A stretch of DNA of 64,000 nt, from contig WOAB01000124.1 of NCBI GenBank assembly GCA_027886185.1, positions 1,364,001 to 1,428,000 of the forward strand. The letters run 5' to 3'. Shown in pieces: positions 23,083 through 35,432 of the stretch (positions are counted from its first letter, which is position 1; each line of letters starts with the position of its first letter). This DNA comes from Rheum nobile (Eukaryota > Streptophyta > Magnoliopsida > Caryophyllales > Polygonaceae). The notes beneath the pieces are model-generated. The model was not told where the DNA came from. It saw nothing but the letters and a program-made list of their open reading frames with translations, and searched no databases. The position numbers were made by a program, and so were the translations under genes.

Positions 23083-24999
23083 TAACTGAAGGTAGCACCA
23101 AATGTAGGAGTCCAGAAATCAGCTGGTGTCTCATGAGCAACCGGAAAAGTGCTCGATATCGGAACTAAGCACAACCCTCGGCTTTTTAGATCTTGATTTG
23201 TGCAGGCAACTTCACCTTTACCCGCCTGTTAATTGGTACATGATGAAATGAATATTCTTTAGCCATACTAATTACTAAGGAAACATAAATGTTTTTCATG
23301 TTTGGTATTTTTATACTGTATTTGGCTGATAGTGGTGAAGGAATAATATCATTTCATGTAGGACAAAATGGAGTTGGAGTAGACCAAGCTAGCTTCATTA
23401 TGTGATTAATAAATAAATGTTTAATTAATACCTGTTGTTGATGATGATGTTGAATAGGAACTCCATTTTTAATGTATGGGGTGCTTAGAACCTGCAAATT
23501 AAAACAAGCCTTAAGTTTAATTTCCAGGAGATCGAAATTTTATTAATTATATTTAAGGAGAGATCAACTATTTTTTTGGTACATACGTTCACTTGATCAT
23601 GGAGGAATTTGATGTACTCGATCGCTTCGTGAAGAACCGACGCAGTATCAGTCTGCAAATTTACACACATATATAAGTAAGATTCATCATCTTAGTATAG
23701 GAATTAATTCTCACAAATTTTACAACATAATTATTCCGTTTTTAATGTTGCTTAAATTGCATGCTATGTAACATCATATACCTTGCCAAAAGGTGATACC
23801 AATTGCTGGAGTGCAGTTATTCTGTCTCCTAGCTTCTCCTTCCGAACCTAATCATTATCGATCAATTACAAATATTAATTATGGGATTAAGCTCCTCGAT
23901 CAAGACTGCGTTTTCCCTAATTAATACGGAGTACTTTGACAAAAGTACTTAACATACCTTAAAAGTGGGCAATGAAGATGGAGTTTCAATCCGTTGTCGC
24001 TTGATCGACGGCTCACTACCGTTCTTTGAACCAACTGACCCGGAATCAGAACCTTCTTCATTCTTATTCACCTTCAAAGTTCAAATTCATAACATTAAAA
24101 TTAATCACTATTTAGGTAATTAAACTCAAATTTAAAGCTAAATAGTGCATAGTATATTTGTATGTATCACTAATTTAGTTAAGTACCTTTGAATTGGTAG
24201 TCTTCCGAGATTGAGGTTTTGGAGAAGAAGGCGAAGAAGGAGCCGGAGAACCACCCAACAACGCCGCCCGAATCTGATCAATGATTTGCTCTTGTCTTTG
24301 GTGATGATCAAAGGAAGATCCCAACACTTGATTACCATCAATATTACTCCATTGATCACAAGAGTTAAGTATTTCATGATCTCCACTAAGCAAGCCGTTC
24401 GGAAACATCGATGTGGGGTCCACCGGGACCTGGGCATCACAGGTTACGGTGGAGCCTTCCGTACCTGAGCTGTTCATGGCGGCCGGCGGGGAGGAGCTGC
24501 CACAGTTTAACTCATTGCCACTCCATTCTCCGGCTTGGATAATTGTATTGGGATTAAACATTCCATTATTCACAATATAATCTCCACCATGCCTGTAACA
24601 AAATGATACCCATATAGGAGAATATAAGATTAAACAACTTTTGTTACTACACAATTTTTATTGTAAAAAAGATTAGGTGAATTATAGAGGAGAAAACAAA
24701 GGAAGTAATAAGATTGATCATACTTACATGATATCTTGATGATTCCAAGTAGAGGCATCAAAACTTATGGGTTGGAAGGGGGAAGAATCCAGCAAAGGTG
24801 GGTCCTCAAACAAGTTATAAGCTGAGGAGGACCTCGGCACACTTGATCGGCTGTTGATCATGTGGTCAGCAACTGGCCACGTGGCACCCAATCCGTCGGC
24901 CATCGAGCAGTAAGGGGCCGGTAAGAAGCTCTTCGCCGGATTCGTATTCCACCATGTCATCCCTTCGAAAATCCCGGCTTGCATCAACTCATCGGCCAT
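23083..24999 (-). CDS. bHLH transcription factor, bHLH112/bHLH123-like, seven exons
   Basis: Exons (minus strand): 24728-24999, 24187-24592, 23958-24071, 23782-23847, 23587-23652, 23432-23491 and 23083-23225. All junctions are GT-AG and keep one frame. The start MADELMQAGIFEGMTWW at 24999 matches the MADE- start of the family; an in-frame ATG at 25071 would add 24 residues. The bHLH spans exons 3-5: helix 1 EKLGDRITALQQLVSPFGK, helix 2 TDTASVLHEAIEYIKFLHDQ, then VLSTPYIKNG. The segment before helix 1 (SSLPTFKVRKEK) lacks the His and Glu that contact E-boxes, the atypical basic region of this subfamily. The C terminus has DLKSRGLCLVPIS, a subfamily signature. It is a nuclear DNA-binding regulator; relatives act in stress responses or root development, and the role here is inferred only at family level. 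The frame is intact throughout. Confidence 0.93.
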
Positions 25000-25154
25000 G
25001 TTCAAGCTAGATATCAAATTTGTAAAGAATCTTGATCTCCTACGACGCACTGTTTTGCTCTTCTTGTGCACTTGCTATGTTAAGATGAGAGATATTGTTG
25101 AAGTTGAAGGATGAGTATTGCTGAGTTCATGGATTTAGGCTTATAAGGTTGTGT

Positions 25155-25172
25155 GTCTATATTTATATAGAC
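25155..25172 (-). promoter_or_regulatory. TATA box of the bHLH gene
   Basis: CTATATAAATATAG on the minus strand, about 160 bp upstream of the chosen ATG. Spacing fits a plant core promoter with a leader of about 130 nt. Confidence 0.5.
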
Positions 25173-25397
25173 ACATAATGTATAACCACCAATGAGGGGT
25201 TTGGGGTGGTGGGTTTATTGGAAATTAATATAACAAATAAAATGTGAACAAAAAATATAGTATGGTATAAGGAGGGATGTGCTGTAGAAAATACTGGAAA
25301 TAGAATGATAGTGGTTGACATTTTGGCTCATAAGAAGGAAAAAAGGAGTGTTGAAAAAAAAATGCAGGAAATATTTTTTTAATTAGAAAAAATAATA

Positions 25398-25794
25398 CTC
25401 CATCCGTTTAATTTTAATTGACGTTCTAGCAAATTTCAGACAAAATATTATGATTAGTGATTAATTACTGCTTTATTATTGATCATGAAATCTAACAAAA
25501 AAAATCAAAGAAAATCAGAAAATCAAAAGCTAATCTCATCCGCTTACTGGAAAAGAAAATTTTGAATTACCAAAACAAATATTTGGAATTACCACAAAGA
25601 TTCAGAAAATCAAATGTTTTATTATTGATCATGGGAAATCAATTAATAAATAATTGAGAAACCAAAAAATAAAAATCAAAGAATTACTAACATGAGGGCA
25701 AATGTGAAAAAAAATGATAAAAAAATCTAAAATGATAATTAAAACTTATTAAAAATTTAAGTCTAGAATGTCAATTAAAACTAAACTGAGGGAA
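25398..25794. mobile_element. Stowaway-type MITE upstream of the bHLH gene
   Basis: Left CTCCATCCGTTTAATTTTAA and right, inverted, TTCCCTCAGTTTAGTTTTAA, each continuing into TTGAC(G/A)TTCTAG, and flanked by TA on both sides (25396-25397, 25795-25796). TA target and CTCCCTCCGT-like ends are Tc1/mariner-type. It lies about 230 bp upstream of the TATA box and may affect the promoter. Confidence 0.75.
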
Positions 25795-26102
25795 TATAAA
25801 GGTAAGGTATAATTTTTGTAGAGATAGCTTGAACAACAAAACAAAAGCAGCCACGTCAATGTCTCTGACTAATATTGACCACTCCTTTTCTTGGATTTTT
25901 TTAATATGCACCATAGGTAGGCTCGCTCCAAAATTCAATTTTCGATTATTTGAAAAAAAATGCAGTCATTGATCGAAAACGTGTACGTGCACTATGAGTA
26001 TAATGAACCTACATATGAAGTAAAATTTTAATTAAATTAATTACCTAACTTGAAATTACATATACCTTGAGCTTTAACTAATTTACAATCCGATGGAAAA
26101 AA

Positions 26103-26417
26103 TGTGAAAGTCCGTGGACCACTGGAGGTCGTGCATATAGGCTGAGATTTCATCCTAAAATTAATTGATTTGGACAATTGGTCATGCCTAGTTATTTATA
26201 AGGGATTCGAGACCGAATCCGCTTTGATACCATGTGAAAGTCCGTGGGCCCATAGACTGGGGGTCGTGCGGATACGAACGCATAAGCGCAGATAAGTCCA
26301 GTATATAAGTCCATTGAGGTTTCATCATAAAACTAATTGGCAATAGGAGGAATAACCCTTCAAACTTATATACTAGATAAGTTATGTTTCAACTTTAGAT
26401 GTGGGATATATTTCAAC
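26103..26417 (-). mobile_element. TRIM-like miniature LTR element, partial
   Basis: Two direct copies start TGTGAAAGTCCGTGG(A/G)CC at 26103 and 26233 and share GGTCGTGC and TTTCATC(A/C)TAAAA(C/T)TAATTG. Just before the second copy the minus strand reads TGGTATCAAAGC, a primer-binding-site-like sequence. Layout fits a minus-oriented TRIM whose left LTR is deleted. No coding capacity. Confidence 0.55.
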
Positions 26418-28330
26418 GGTAATTGATAAGTGTTGTCATGGGAGGTTTTTAAAATGTTATCTACCTAATTAATAAATTAATTGTCATTAGTGTGTGTTGT
26501 ACTAAACAATGGATAGGTTTTTCATTATAAAAACAATGGTTAGGTTTATGATCATCTGGGGGGCCGCCAATCGCTTCTTGAACCGCTGGAATTGAGTATG
26601 GATGTCGTTCTCCCCGTTTGGATGTGTAATTGTTAATATTTATAATTATAGTATATAAAAGTTTTAGGTATTCTCATTAAAGTCTTTCTACCGTGTGTCT
26701 TGTTTAAACATTAAAATTTCGTTATAAATTCAATTTAAATTAATACAAAAAAAATTAAATTTGATTTTGTAATTATATGTTTTTTGGTTGAAAGTAAAAT
26801 TCAGATGTTTAGCCTATTTTCTTATATAGTGTTTTCAAAATAAATTTAAAAAACCATTAATTATTTAATGGTAAATATTTTTTCCCCGTTTAGAGTTAAC
26901 TCTATCGAAACTAAACTCATTAAACACGATTTAGAAAATTCATGATTAGAGAATAAAGGTATTCCTTACACGAAGTGGTGATTCAAATAAAAAAAATAAG
27001 GGAAAAAATTAATATCATAACTGCTATCAATCCGGCCAATTTGTATCAGATGAGTAGATCTATTGATTGAGTTGAAAAATATCAAAAAGTTTTTTTATCG
27101 AAGAAAAATATCACAGTTATGAATTGGTAAAAATACTACATCATAAATATCGTATAAGATAGTTTGACAGAACAATTGATGCAAGGAGAGTATGTAAGAC
27201 ATTTTAGGAGCTATCTTTTTTTTATCTGGCAAAAAGTAATCTTAAGTATCTAATGCAAAGATCTTTTGAAAAATTGTAAATTCCATTTCATATCTTGTAA
27301 ATCTTACAAGATCCAAATACCAGAGCTTGATATGTTAATTCCGATAGTTTAGAATTATTTTTAATTCTAAAAACATGAAAACTTGATAGCTAGGGAATAT
27401 AGTAGTAAACTAAGTAGCTAGCTACCACAAAGTTAATTATCCTTTATAGTCACGGGTCGGTAAATCAATTTAACAGTTATAATTAAGAACGGAATCTGAT
27501 TATCTACAAGTTGCAGAACATGCCATAAGACATCACCGGTCTTTTTTGTCCCGTGATTAAAATTTTAATACTGGGTCAAACAGACATAGATCATACAATC
27601 CAAAGAGAACATTATAAATATATATAATTGAACTAATACATTTTTCAAACCCTAAATTATTAACTTCACCCGTAATAGTACGTGAATAGTGTTGACTTTG
27701 TAGATAATGATCTAGAAGGATCATTTTATATTAATTATGCTTAACATTAACTTATGATAATGAGCGTCGGTTAGAGAGCCAAGGGGACTGGTTGAATGGT
27801 GCAGTTGACTTGCCAAGTTTTGCAAGTTAGTTTGCCTGTTCTACTGTTTACTTCATTTTTAAATCCGTGCGTGTGGATTTTCGATTCGAATCTCCACAAG
27901 GAAATGAGAAACTTTAAAAGAAATAAACGAGAGCAAAAAGTCAATTTTAAGGGGCGAATTTCGACCTCGTTGGTCAACTCTTTTGTATCGGGTCACCAAA
28001 GTAATCTAATTTAGGAGACCGTGAAAGAATCATCATCTTTCTAACCGGTAATCATCACAATTTATATCTATAGGGGCCGCCTGGCCAAAATTGAATGAAT
28101 CGTTAACACTAACAAGTTTTTTTAATATTATAATCTTGAATTTCTGTACACCAACTGAACTTATCAAAACTGTTGCATCTAGATAAAGTTGTACACCCAA
28201 ACTCATCATATCGATCCATGAGGAGGATTGTGTAGGGTTCTTGAACCTCTATTAAGCATCGAGATTCCCAATTTGATAAGAAATGAATTTGAGTTTCACG
28301 TTTTTTGCCATTAACTAAGTGATACTTTTA
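26418..28330. other. Spacer, with one SINE-like sequence
   Basis: AT-rich; apart from the SINE-like sequence at 27,778-28,015 no gene or element could be supported. Confidence 0.5.
27778..28015 (+). repeat. Possible tRNA-derived SINE
   Basis: GACTGGTTGAATGGTG resembles a degenerate A box, and GATTCGAATCTCC about 95 bp on resembles a B box. The spacing is longer than in a tRNA gene, and no clear 3' tail or target duplication was found. Weak call. Confidence 0.3.
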
Positions 28331-31300
28331 GGCCGTCCCTATATACACACATTTCATTTTTTAAACGCATACTATTTTGTGCGTTAAGGGTAAACATACA
28401 GGTTGATGCGTGGCTTAACGCAGAAGGGATAAAATTGGAATAAAAGTGAAAATATCCAGAATTGGTGCGTTAAACCTTAACGTATGGCAATGTAGCTGTG
28501 CGTTAAACCTTACCGTACAAGTTAGCAATTAGGCCTGTAACGCGGCTTAAAAAAATTCCAGAATTTTTTTTTTTTTTTTTTTTTTAGGTTAACATTAACA
28601 GTACAACTATATGATATAACCAAATTGGATATAACTATAAGGATATAACCAAATTAGATATAACTATACTATATAATCATAGTATATAACTATATGATAT
28701 AACCATAGTATATAACCATAGTATATAACTATAGTATATAACTATAGTATATAACCATAGTATATAACTATAGGATATAACGATATGATATAACCAAATT
28801 GGATATAACCATAGTATAAAACTATAGAATATAATACATGATATAACCATAGTATATATAACCAAATTAGATATAACTATAAGGATATAACCATAGTACA
28901 TAACAATAGAATATAATATAGGATATAACCATAGTATATAACAATAGAATATAACCATAAGATATAATCATAATATATAACTATAGGATGAAACGATATG
29001 ATAAAACCAAATTTGGTTATATTCTATAGTTATTTAATATGGTTATATCATATATCTTATAGTTATATAACTATATGATATAACTAAATTGGATATAACT
29101 AAAAGGATATATATAATCAAATTGGATATAACTATAAGATATAATCATAATATATAACTATATGATATAATCATAATATATAACTATAGGATGTACTATA
29201 TGATATAACCATAGCATATAACTATATGATATAACTATATGATGTAACCAAATTGGATATAGCCATAATATATAACTATAGGTGTAACACCCCCAAAACT
29301 TAACCCTTTTGGAAAGGTATTACCGCCAGTGACCCCAGTGTTCCTTACCGAGATCACCCAAGGCTTTACCGTTTAAATACAAATCATGAAATACAATGAT
29401 ACAAAATGATAACCTTAATCATATAAAACACGAGTCCCAGGATTACATCTCAATCCCGAATAGGACAAACACAGAGTTTAAATAAATTACAACGGAAATC
29501 TTAAACAAGGCACAGCGGAAAACTTTTAAAAGATATTACAAAAAGGGTTGTGATCGTAATGATCACCTGCCCAAGGATCTCAACCTGATTAAAATAAATT
29601 ATTAAAAACGTCGGAAAACCACCGTCGACTCCATAGTCCTTCTAGTCTTCTCATCTACACTCCATCTGATGTGCCGAATCGAACGGATGACACCAGCCCA
29701 CATGCGGAGAACAAAGTTCGTGGGTTAGTCTACTTAAATAGACTAGCAAGGGTAAAAAGCAGAGTGGTTCGAGTGATCGAAACCGTTTACTATCATTGTC
29801 CCTCGAATAATAACCGAAGGGACGATATATAACCCGACACTTTCACGGAATAACAACAAAGGTATGCATGAGAGAAGATTCTAGAAGACTTCATCTTCAC
29901 AGAAATCGACTCGAAAAGAGACTCCAAGAGATTGAGTCTTTAAGGAAATATGACAAATCTGGAATGTTTAAAGAATCATACAACAATGATTTAAAAGTTG
30001 ACTGAGATGCTTCAGTTCACGACCAACCTCATCGCATACAGCGAATCCAGATCGGAAAGAGAACGTACTACATTCAAGTCGAGACGAGCTTTCCTAGCTG
30101 CACTATGACTTAGCTGCACTACTCGCCAAAGGTTTATTAATCATGTGCACTCGGGCACATATCTTATTTAATTACAAAACACACATTACTGAAACACATT
30201 AATGTTATTAAGAGCGGCACACAGCTTAAATCTCATGGTGACAATCATGTCAACCCAAATTAAAACACACACAACCCACACGCGGGACTTAACATTATTA
30301 TGCCGAGAAACAACGACGATTATTATTACACCGGGTGACCTTACGTTCACCCTGATTGCACTATACAACGCTTACAGTTTAATTATGTGCTTAACTGCAC
30401 TTATCTTATTAAATTACAACACACACACAGTGTTGAGGCTTTTAAGAATATTCCGAGAACACGGAAGTTATTAAGACACCGGGTGATCTTACGTTCACCC
30501 TGATTTGCACTGCCACAGCGCTTACAGTTTATTTTACAGGGTGACAGTTACGTCCACCCCAATGCACTAGCTAAGTGCTTAAAACACAGGACTGCAATTA
30601 AGCTCATCCACTGGCGCTAGCAAGGCGCTTAAAACACTTCAGATCCTTACATGTGGATAAGAAGTATAGGTCATGACCCTTAAATTATTCGGCAATAACC
30701 CCGAGGAATATTATGATTTAAAGAAACGACAAATCTTTACTTGGATTAGCGTTCCCACGAATATTAAATTATAAAGAAATGACTAATCCTTACTTGGATT
30801 AGCGTTCCTACGCACATTAAGTTATAAAGAAACGACTAATCCTTACTTGGATTAGCGTTCCTACAAACACTCGTGTTAACTAAACAGTCTAACACAACAA
30901 TTAATCACATTAAAGCCATCCAGGCAAATAACTTAAACATAGAGATAATAGAAACAGCTAATCCTTACTTGGATTAGTTTTCCTATTAATCCACATAAAT
31001 GCCCGGAAGGCGATCACAGATAATAGCGTCGTTCTAGCAGATATACAACCTATTATATGATTTTCCAAAACAGTTTATAAAACCTTTTCCAGACAAACAC
31101 AGATAATCATTCCAAATTAATTACTCAGATAAACAGCTGATAATTAATGTAAATATGGAACGATGAGCAAGAGCGAACCGCCACTTGCCTTAGTCCGCAG
31201 ATCTGGAACAAAGCAGAGACAACGGGATTCCGGGCTCGACACGCGTATAGCTCCACTAGCATAAACACCTTCGAGTCGACCCAAAAAGGAACCCTAGGTT

Positions 31301-31434
31301 AGATTCGACAAAGAATAGTACGAATATACGAAAGGACGAAAGAAATCGAAGGATACGAGACCCGATCGAAGGTCTCGGAAGCCAACGCAACAACTCCCGG
31401 GCAACAACCCTTCACGGCCGGCCACCAAACAATT

Positions 31435-31625
31435 GCGGCGGGCGCCGCCACCATCACGGCGGTCGCCGTCTCAAGCACGGCGGGCGCCGCTCATCGGCTT
31501 CCTCCACGGCGGCACCAAGAACTTCACGGCGGTCGTCGGCCACAACACAGCGGTCGCCGTCCCCAACACGACGGTCGCCGTCCACAACACGGCGGTCGCC
31601 GTTCCTGGCGACGGTCGCCGTCGCT
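31435..31625. repeat. GC-rich 21-bp minisatellite inside the solo LTR
   Basis: Successive units contain (C/G)GGTCGCCGTC preceded by CACAACAC(A/G)G; best phased at 21 bp between 31,535 and 31,610. GC content is far above the surroundings. Confidence 0.8.
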
Positions 31626-31883
31626 GAACAGAAACTTAAAAACGGACGAGAAATCTTACCCGCGATGCTCGATTTGGTTCGCCTTTCGCCTTGCTTGGCT
31701 TCTAGGCTTCTAAGGGCCTTCCAAGTCTCCTTTGGCCACCGAGAACGACACCAAACGAGCCTCCAACGATCCACGAGAGCTTTTCGAGAGAGAGAGCGTT
31801 TTTCTTTGGGAGCGTTTTTGAGAGACGAGAAATGGACAGCGTAATGGCATTTTTCACACCCTTTCAAGCTTCACCCATGCCCT

Positions 31884-31893
31884 CTATTTATAG
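31884..31893 (-). promoter_or_regulatory. TATA box of the 2.9-kb LTR
   Basis: CTATAAATAG on the minus strand, followed by the GC-rich leader-like region. Supports minus orientation of the LTR. Confidence 0.55.
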
Positions 31894-32225
31894 GCAAAGA
31901 TGAGGCTTGTTGGGAGCCAAAAAGCCTTCCAATTGTGCCCTTGGATTTAACCCATGGTTAATCCATTTGCACCTCTTGGGCAATAACCAATTTGGTAGAG
32001 ATTTGGTATTAATCTTAACTCGCGATAACAAAAGTCATACACGAACGAGTATAGACTTCCAACAGGCCTTAACTGTATAATTCTTCACTGAAAAAAAAAT
32101 TACAGATACAGAGCACATTACAGAATGTCTCCGACTTTCTGAATTAAATCCGACGTACTAAACGGGTGTTCGGGAAAATTCCAAAAATTCTCAGAATAAT
32201 CCTTACAGAATTACGGGGTATCACA

Positions 32226-33109
32226 ATAGGATATAACCATAGTATATAACAATAGAATATAACCATAGTTATATCCAATTTGGTTATATCATATCATTAT
32301 ATCCTATAGTTATATACTATGATTCTATCTTATGGTTATATTATTTGTTATATACCATGGTTATATCCTATATTATGTTCTATAGTTATATCATATAGTT
32401 ATATACTATGATTATAGAATATATTCTATTGTATATAACCAAATTGGATATAACTATAAGGATATAACCGAATTGGATATAACCAAATTGAATATAACCG
32501 AATTGGATATAATCATAGTACATAACTATATGATATAACCATAATATATAACTATAGAATCTAATATAGGATATAACCATAATATATAATAATAGAATAT
32601 AAGCATAAGATAGAATCATAGTTTATAACTATAGGATATAATGATATGATATAACCAAATTGGATATAACCATAGTATAAAACTATAGAATATAATACAT
32701 GATATAACCATAGTATATATAACCAAATTGGATATAACTATAAGGATATAACCATAGTATATAACAGTAGAATATACTATAGGATATAACCATAGAATAT
32801 AACCATAAGATAGAATCATAGTATATAACTATAGGATATAACGATATGATATAACCAAATTGGATATAACGATAAGATAAAACCATAGTATATATAGTTA
32901 TAAGATATAACCATAGTATAACTATAAGATATCAATAGTATATATATACTATGGTTATATCTTATAGTTATATCCAATTTGGCTATATCATATCATTATA
33001 TCCTATAGTTATATACTATGATTCTATCTTATGGTTATATTCTATTGTTATATATTATGATTATATCCTATATTAGATTCTATAGTTATATATTATGGTT
33101 ATATCATAT
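32226..33109. repeat. Middle segment of the foldback array
   Basis: ATATAAC-word array between the two solo LTRs, including inverted blocks around 32,260-32,290 and 32,930-32,960. It repeats a block seen at about 28,770-28,960 (…CATAGTATAAAACTATAGAA…). Confidence 0.85.
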
Positions 33110-35432
33110 TGTAACACCCCGACTTACGTCGGTAGTGCCACACGCCAGTGACCTCAGACATTATTATCTGATGTCACCCTAGGCTTTAATCGGAACAATT
33201 AATCTTAAATAAACATAATAACTAACGAAAGGTTTAAACAGCGAAAGACATATTTATATGAAAACTCAATCTTTTATTAACAGACTTCTCATGAAATGAG
33301 AAGTGACAGTTTTACAACAGAGTGAAATTACAGCAGAAGACTTTAAATTACACAGCGGAAGACTTTAAGAATAAACTTATTACATGACTAGGTTATAAAA
33401 ATACATATTAAAGTAATACTTAACGACCTTGAAATACCAACACTTAAATCTGCAACTGCAAGCCTCTTCTTCAACTGGTTACTTCAAGACTTCGGGAACC
33501 AACCACTGATGTGCCGTATAGGACGGATGACACCAACCAACCATGCAAGGAATAAAACCTGGTTGGTTAGTCTAATGAAAGACTATGCAAGGGTGAAAAC
33601 AGAATGGTTCTAGTGATCGTAACCGTTTACTATCATTGTCCCTCGAATAACAACCGAAGGAACGATATATAACCCGAAACTTTCACGGAATGATTTAAAG
33701 TTTAGACATGCACTGAAAAGAAGACTCCAAAGGAATTGAGTCTTATGGGAAATGTATGAAGAGAAGACTCCAAAAGATTGAGTCTTATGGGAAAGTATGA
33801 CAAATGTTTGGGAACGTTATAGTTTTCACACAAGCGTTAAAAAAATGACTTGATCATTTGGGTCATCGACCAACCTCACCGCGCAATGCGAATCCAGATT
33901 GGAAAGAAGACTTACTCTAACCGAAGTCCGAGCGGTTTCCAAGTTGTACTTCTCGCCCGAGGGTTCATTAATTATGTGCATAATCGCACTTATCTTCTTT
34001 AATTCCAAAAACGTATATTCACGTTAAAGCTTTTATAATATATCATCTCGATACGAGAGATATCTTGGGAATGAATCCCGATTGTTGGCACCAGTTGTGT
34101 GCACCTCCCCTATATACGGATAGGGGATAGTCATGACCAGGGGAAAGGGTGTTAGGGCCTGAACATCCTACACACCACGGTTATAAAGAAACGGCTAGAC
34201 CTCGCAAGGTACATAGAGTTCCTATGAATACTCGTTCTAACTACATATGAATAAGTTCACACATAAAATTCACACCAATACCATCATGGTAATCACAGAC
34301 ATAATAGCATTATTTCTAGCAGTATATACAACCTATTATAATGTCACATTTTAAATCACACATTTATAAAATCTATTCCCAAACGAAAACAACAGTTCAT
34401 CCCAATTTAATTAACAATCAGAAATAATTGATAATTAACGGAACATGGAATGATAAGCAAGAGCGAACCGCCACTTGCCTTGATCGAGACGAACGAACGA
34501 TGTAGGGTTTCTGGGATCGGAAACTAGAACCTGGAATCGGGATACAGATTCCTACGACGACAACGAACCCACGACGAAACCCTAGGTTAGATTCGATACG
34601 AACAATAATATGAATCTAAAGAAACGAAAGGAAACTAAAGAAACGAGGGTCCCATCCGTGACCGGCTCGTCCAACGCCACGATCGCGTTTGCTAAGGCAA
34701 ACCGCGGTCACGGTTTGGATTCCGCGGTCGCGGATATCTGGGCACCATCCGCGGTCACGGTGTTCATGTCCGCGATCGCGGATCCTCCTCAGACGAACCC
34801 TAGATCGAACCACGCTCACCGACGACGACGGCGACAATGGCTCGGACGAGGGGCTTCGAATACTACCACCATGAGACCACCAAAGCACCACCAAACGAAC
34901 CACGAAAACCTCCGGCGAGCTTCCGGCGAAAGCACAAACTCCGGTGAAGACAGGGCGAGAGCAACGAGAGAGAGATGGAGATTGATCGGGGCTGAATGAG
35001 AGATCCTCCCTCCAGAGGCGCCCTTATATAGGCCTCCGAGGAGCTCAACGCCGAGAAGGCGAATCGCTCGGCCTCCCCCTGGTGAAACGACGGGCGACTC
35101 AATCGGCGAAACGCGGAGGAAGACGAAGACGAAGCTGGGTCACTTTTCTGCGATCGCGGCGATTCTTCCGCAGTCGCGGAATTGTCACTCGCGCATCCGT
35201 TTGCCCAGGGAGAGATTTAACACGTGTCTAAACCTCATAATCGAATAGTTTGTACCCAAACAAATATTCCAAGTCTCGAAAATACATCGAATGTATATCA
35301 TAATGCTCAAAGAATTATTATAGAGATTATACGAGTTACAGAAATTCCGAATTTCGCCTAACGCGTCCCGAATAATTGACGAGGGTTTGGGAAATTACCC
35401 AATTACCCTTACTAAAAATGAGGGGTATTACA
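33110..35432 (-). mobile_element. Second solo LTR, 2,323 bp, gypsy-type
   Basis: Starts TGTAACACCCCG, ends GAGGGGTATTACA, flanked by the perfect duplication CATAT (33105-33109 and 35433-35437). Minus-strand TATA-like CCTATATAAGG at 35022-35032. It has the same family hallmarks as the 2.9-kb LTR (GATGTGCCG, TTACTATCATTGTCCCTCGA, GAGCGAACCGCCACTTGCCT), with its own GC-rich CCGCGGTCACGG/CCGCGATCGCGG region (34,685-34,790). The 129-codon open frame at 34,610-34,999 lies wholly within it and is not a gene. Confidence 0.92.
35022..35032 (-). promoter_or_regulatory. TATA box of the 2.3-kb LTR
   Basis: CCTATATAAGG on the minus strand, at the position equivalent to the TATA of the 2.9-kb LTR. Confidence 0.5.

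Larger units (their letters stand above)
29283..32225 (-). mobile_element. Solo LTR, 2,943 bp, gypsy-type
   Basis: Starts TGTAACACCCCC, ends ACGGGGTATCACA, flanked by the perfect 5-bp duplication ATAGG (29278-29282 and 32226-32230), within the foldback array. No internal coding region, so it arose by LTR-LTR recombination. The minus strand carries a TATA box CTATAAATAG (31884-31893), so U3 lies on the right. It shares TTACTATCATTGTCCCTCGA and GAGCGAACCGCCACTTGCCT with the LTR at 33,110 but has diverged. Internal tandem repeats: three CTTACTTGGATTAGCGTTCC units (about 30,735-30,865) and a 21-bp GCGGTCGCCGTC array (31,435-31,625). Confidence 0.92.

Noticed and set aside
28677..28958. Tyr/Ile/Leu-rich open frames in the ATATAAC arrays (also 32.4-32.9, 35.4-35.9, 36.6-36.8 kb)
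   Set aside because: Direct translation of the simple-word repeat; no membrane-protein family implied.
31454..31867. 137-codon minus-strand ORF
   Set aside because: Inside the 2.9-kb solo LTR, across the GCGGTCGCCGTC minisatellite; not conserved in the sister LTR.
34610..34999. 129-codon + strand ORF (and 95-codon minus shadow)
   Set aside because: Lies wholly inside a solo LTR with defined borders and target duplication; GC-rich island gives chance open frames.
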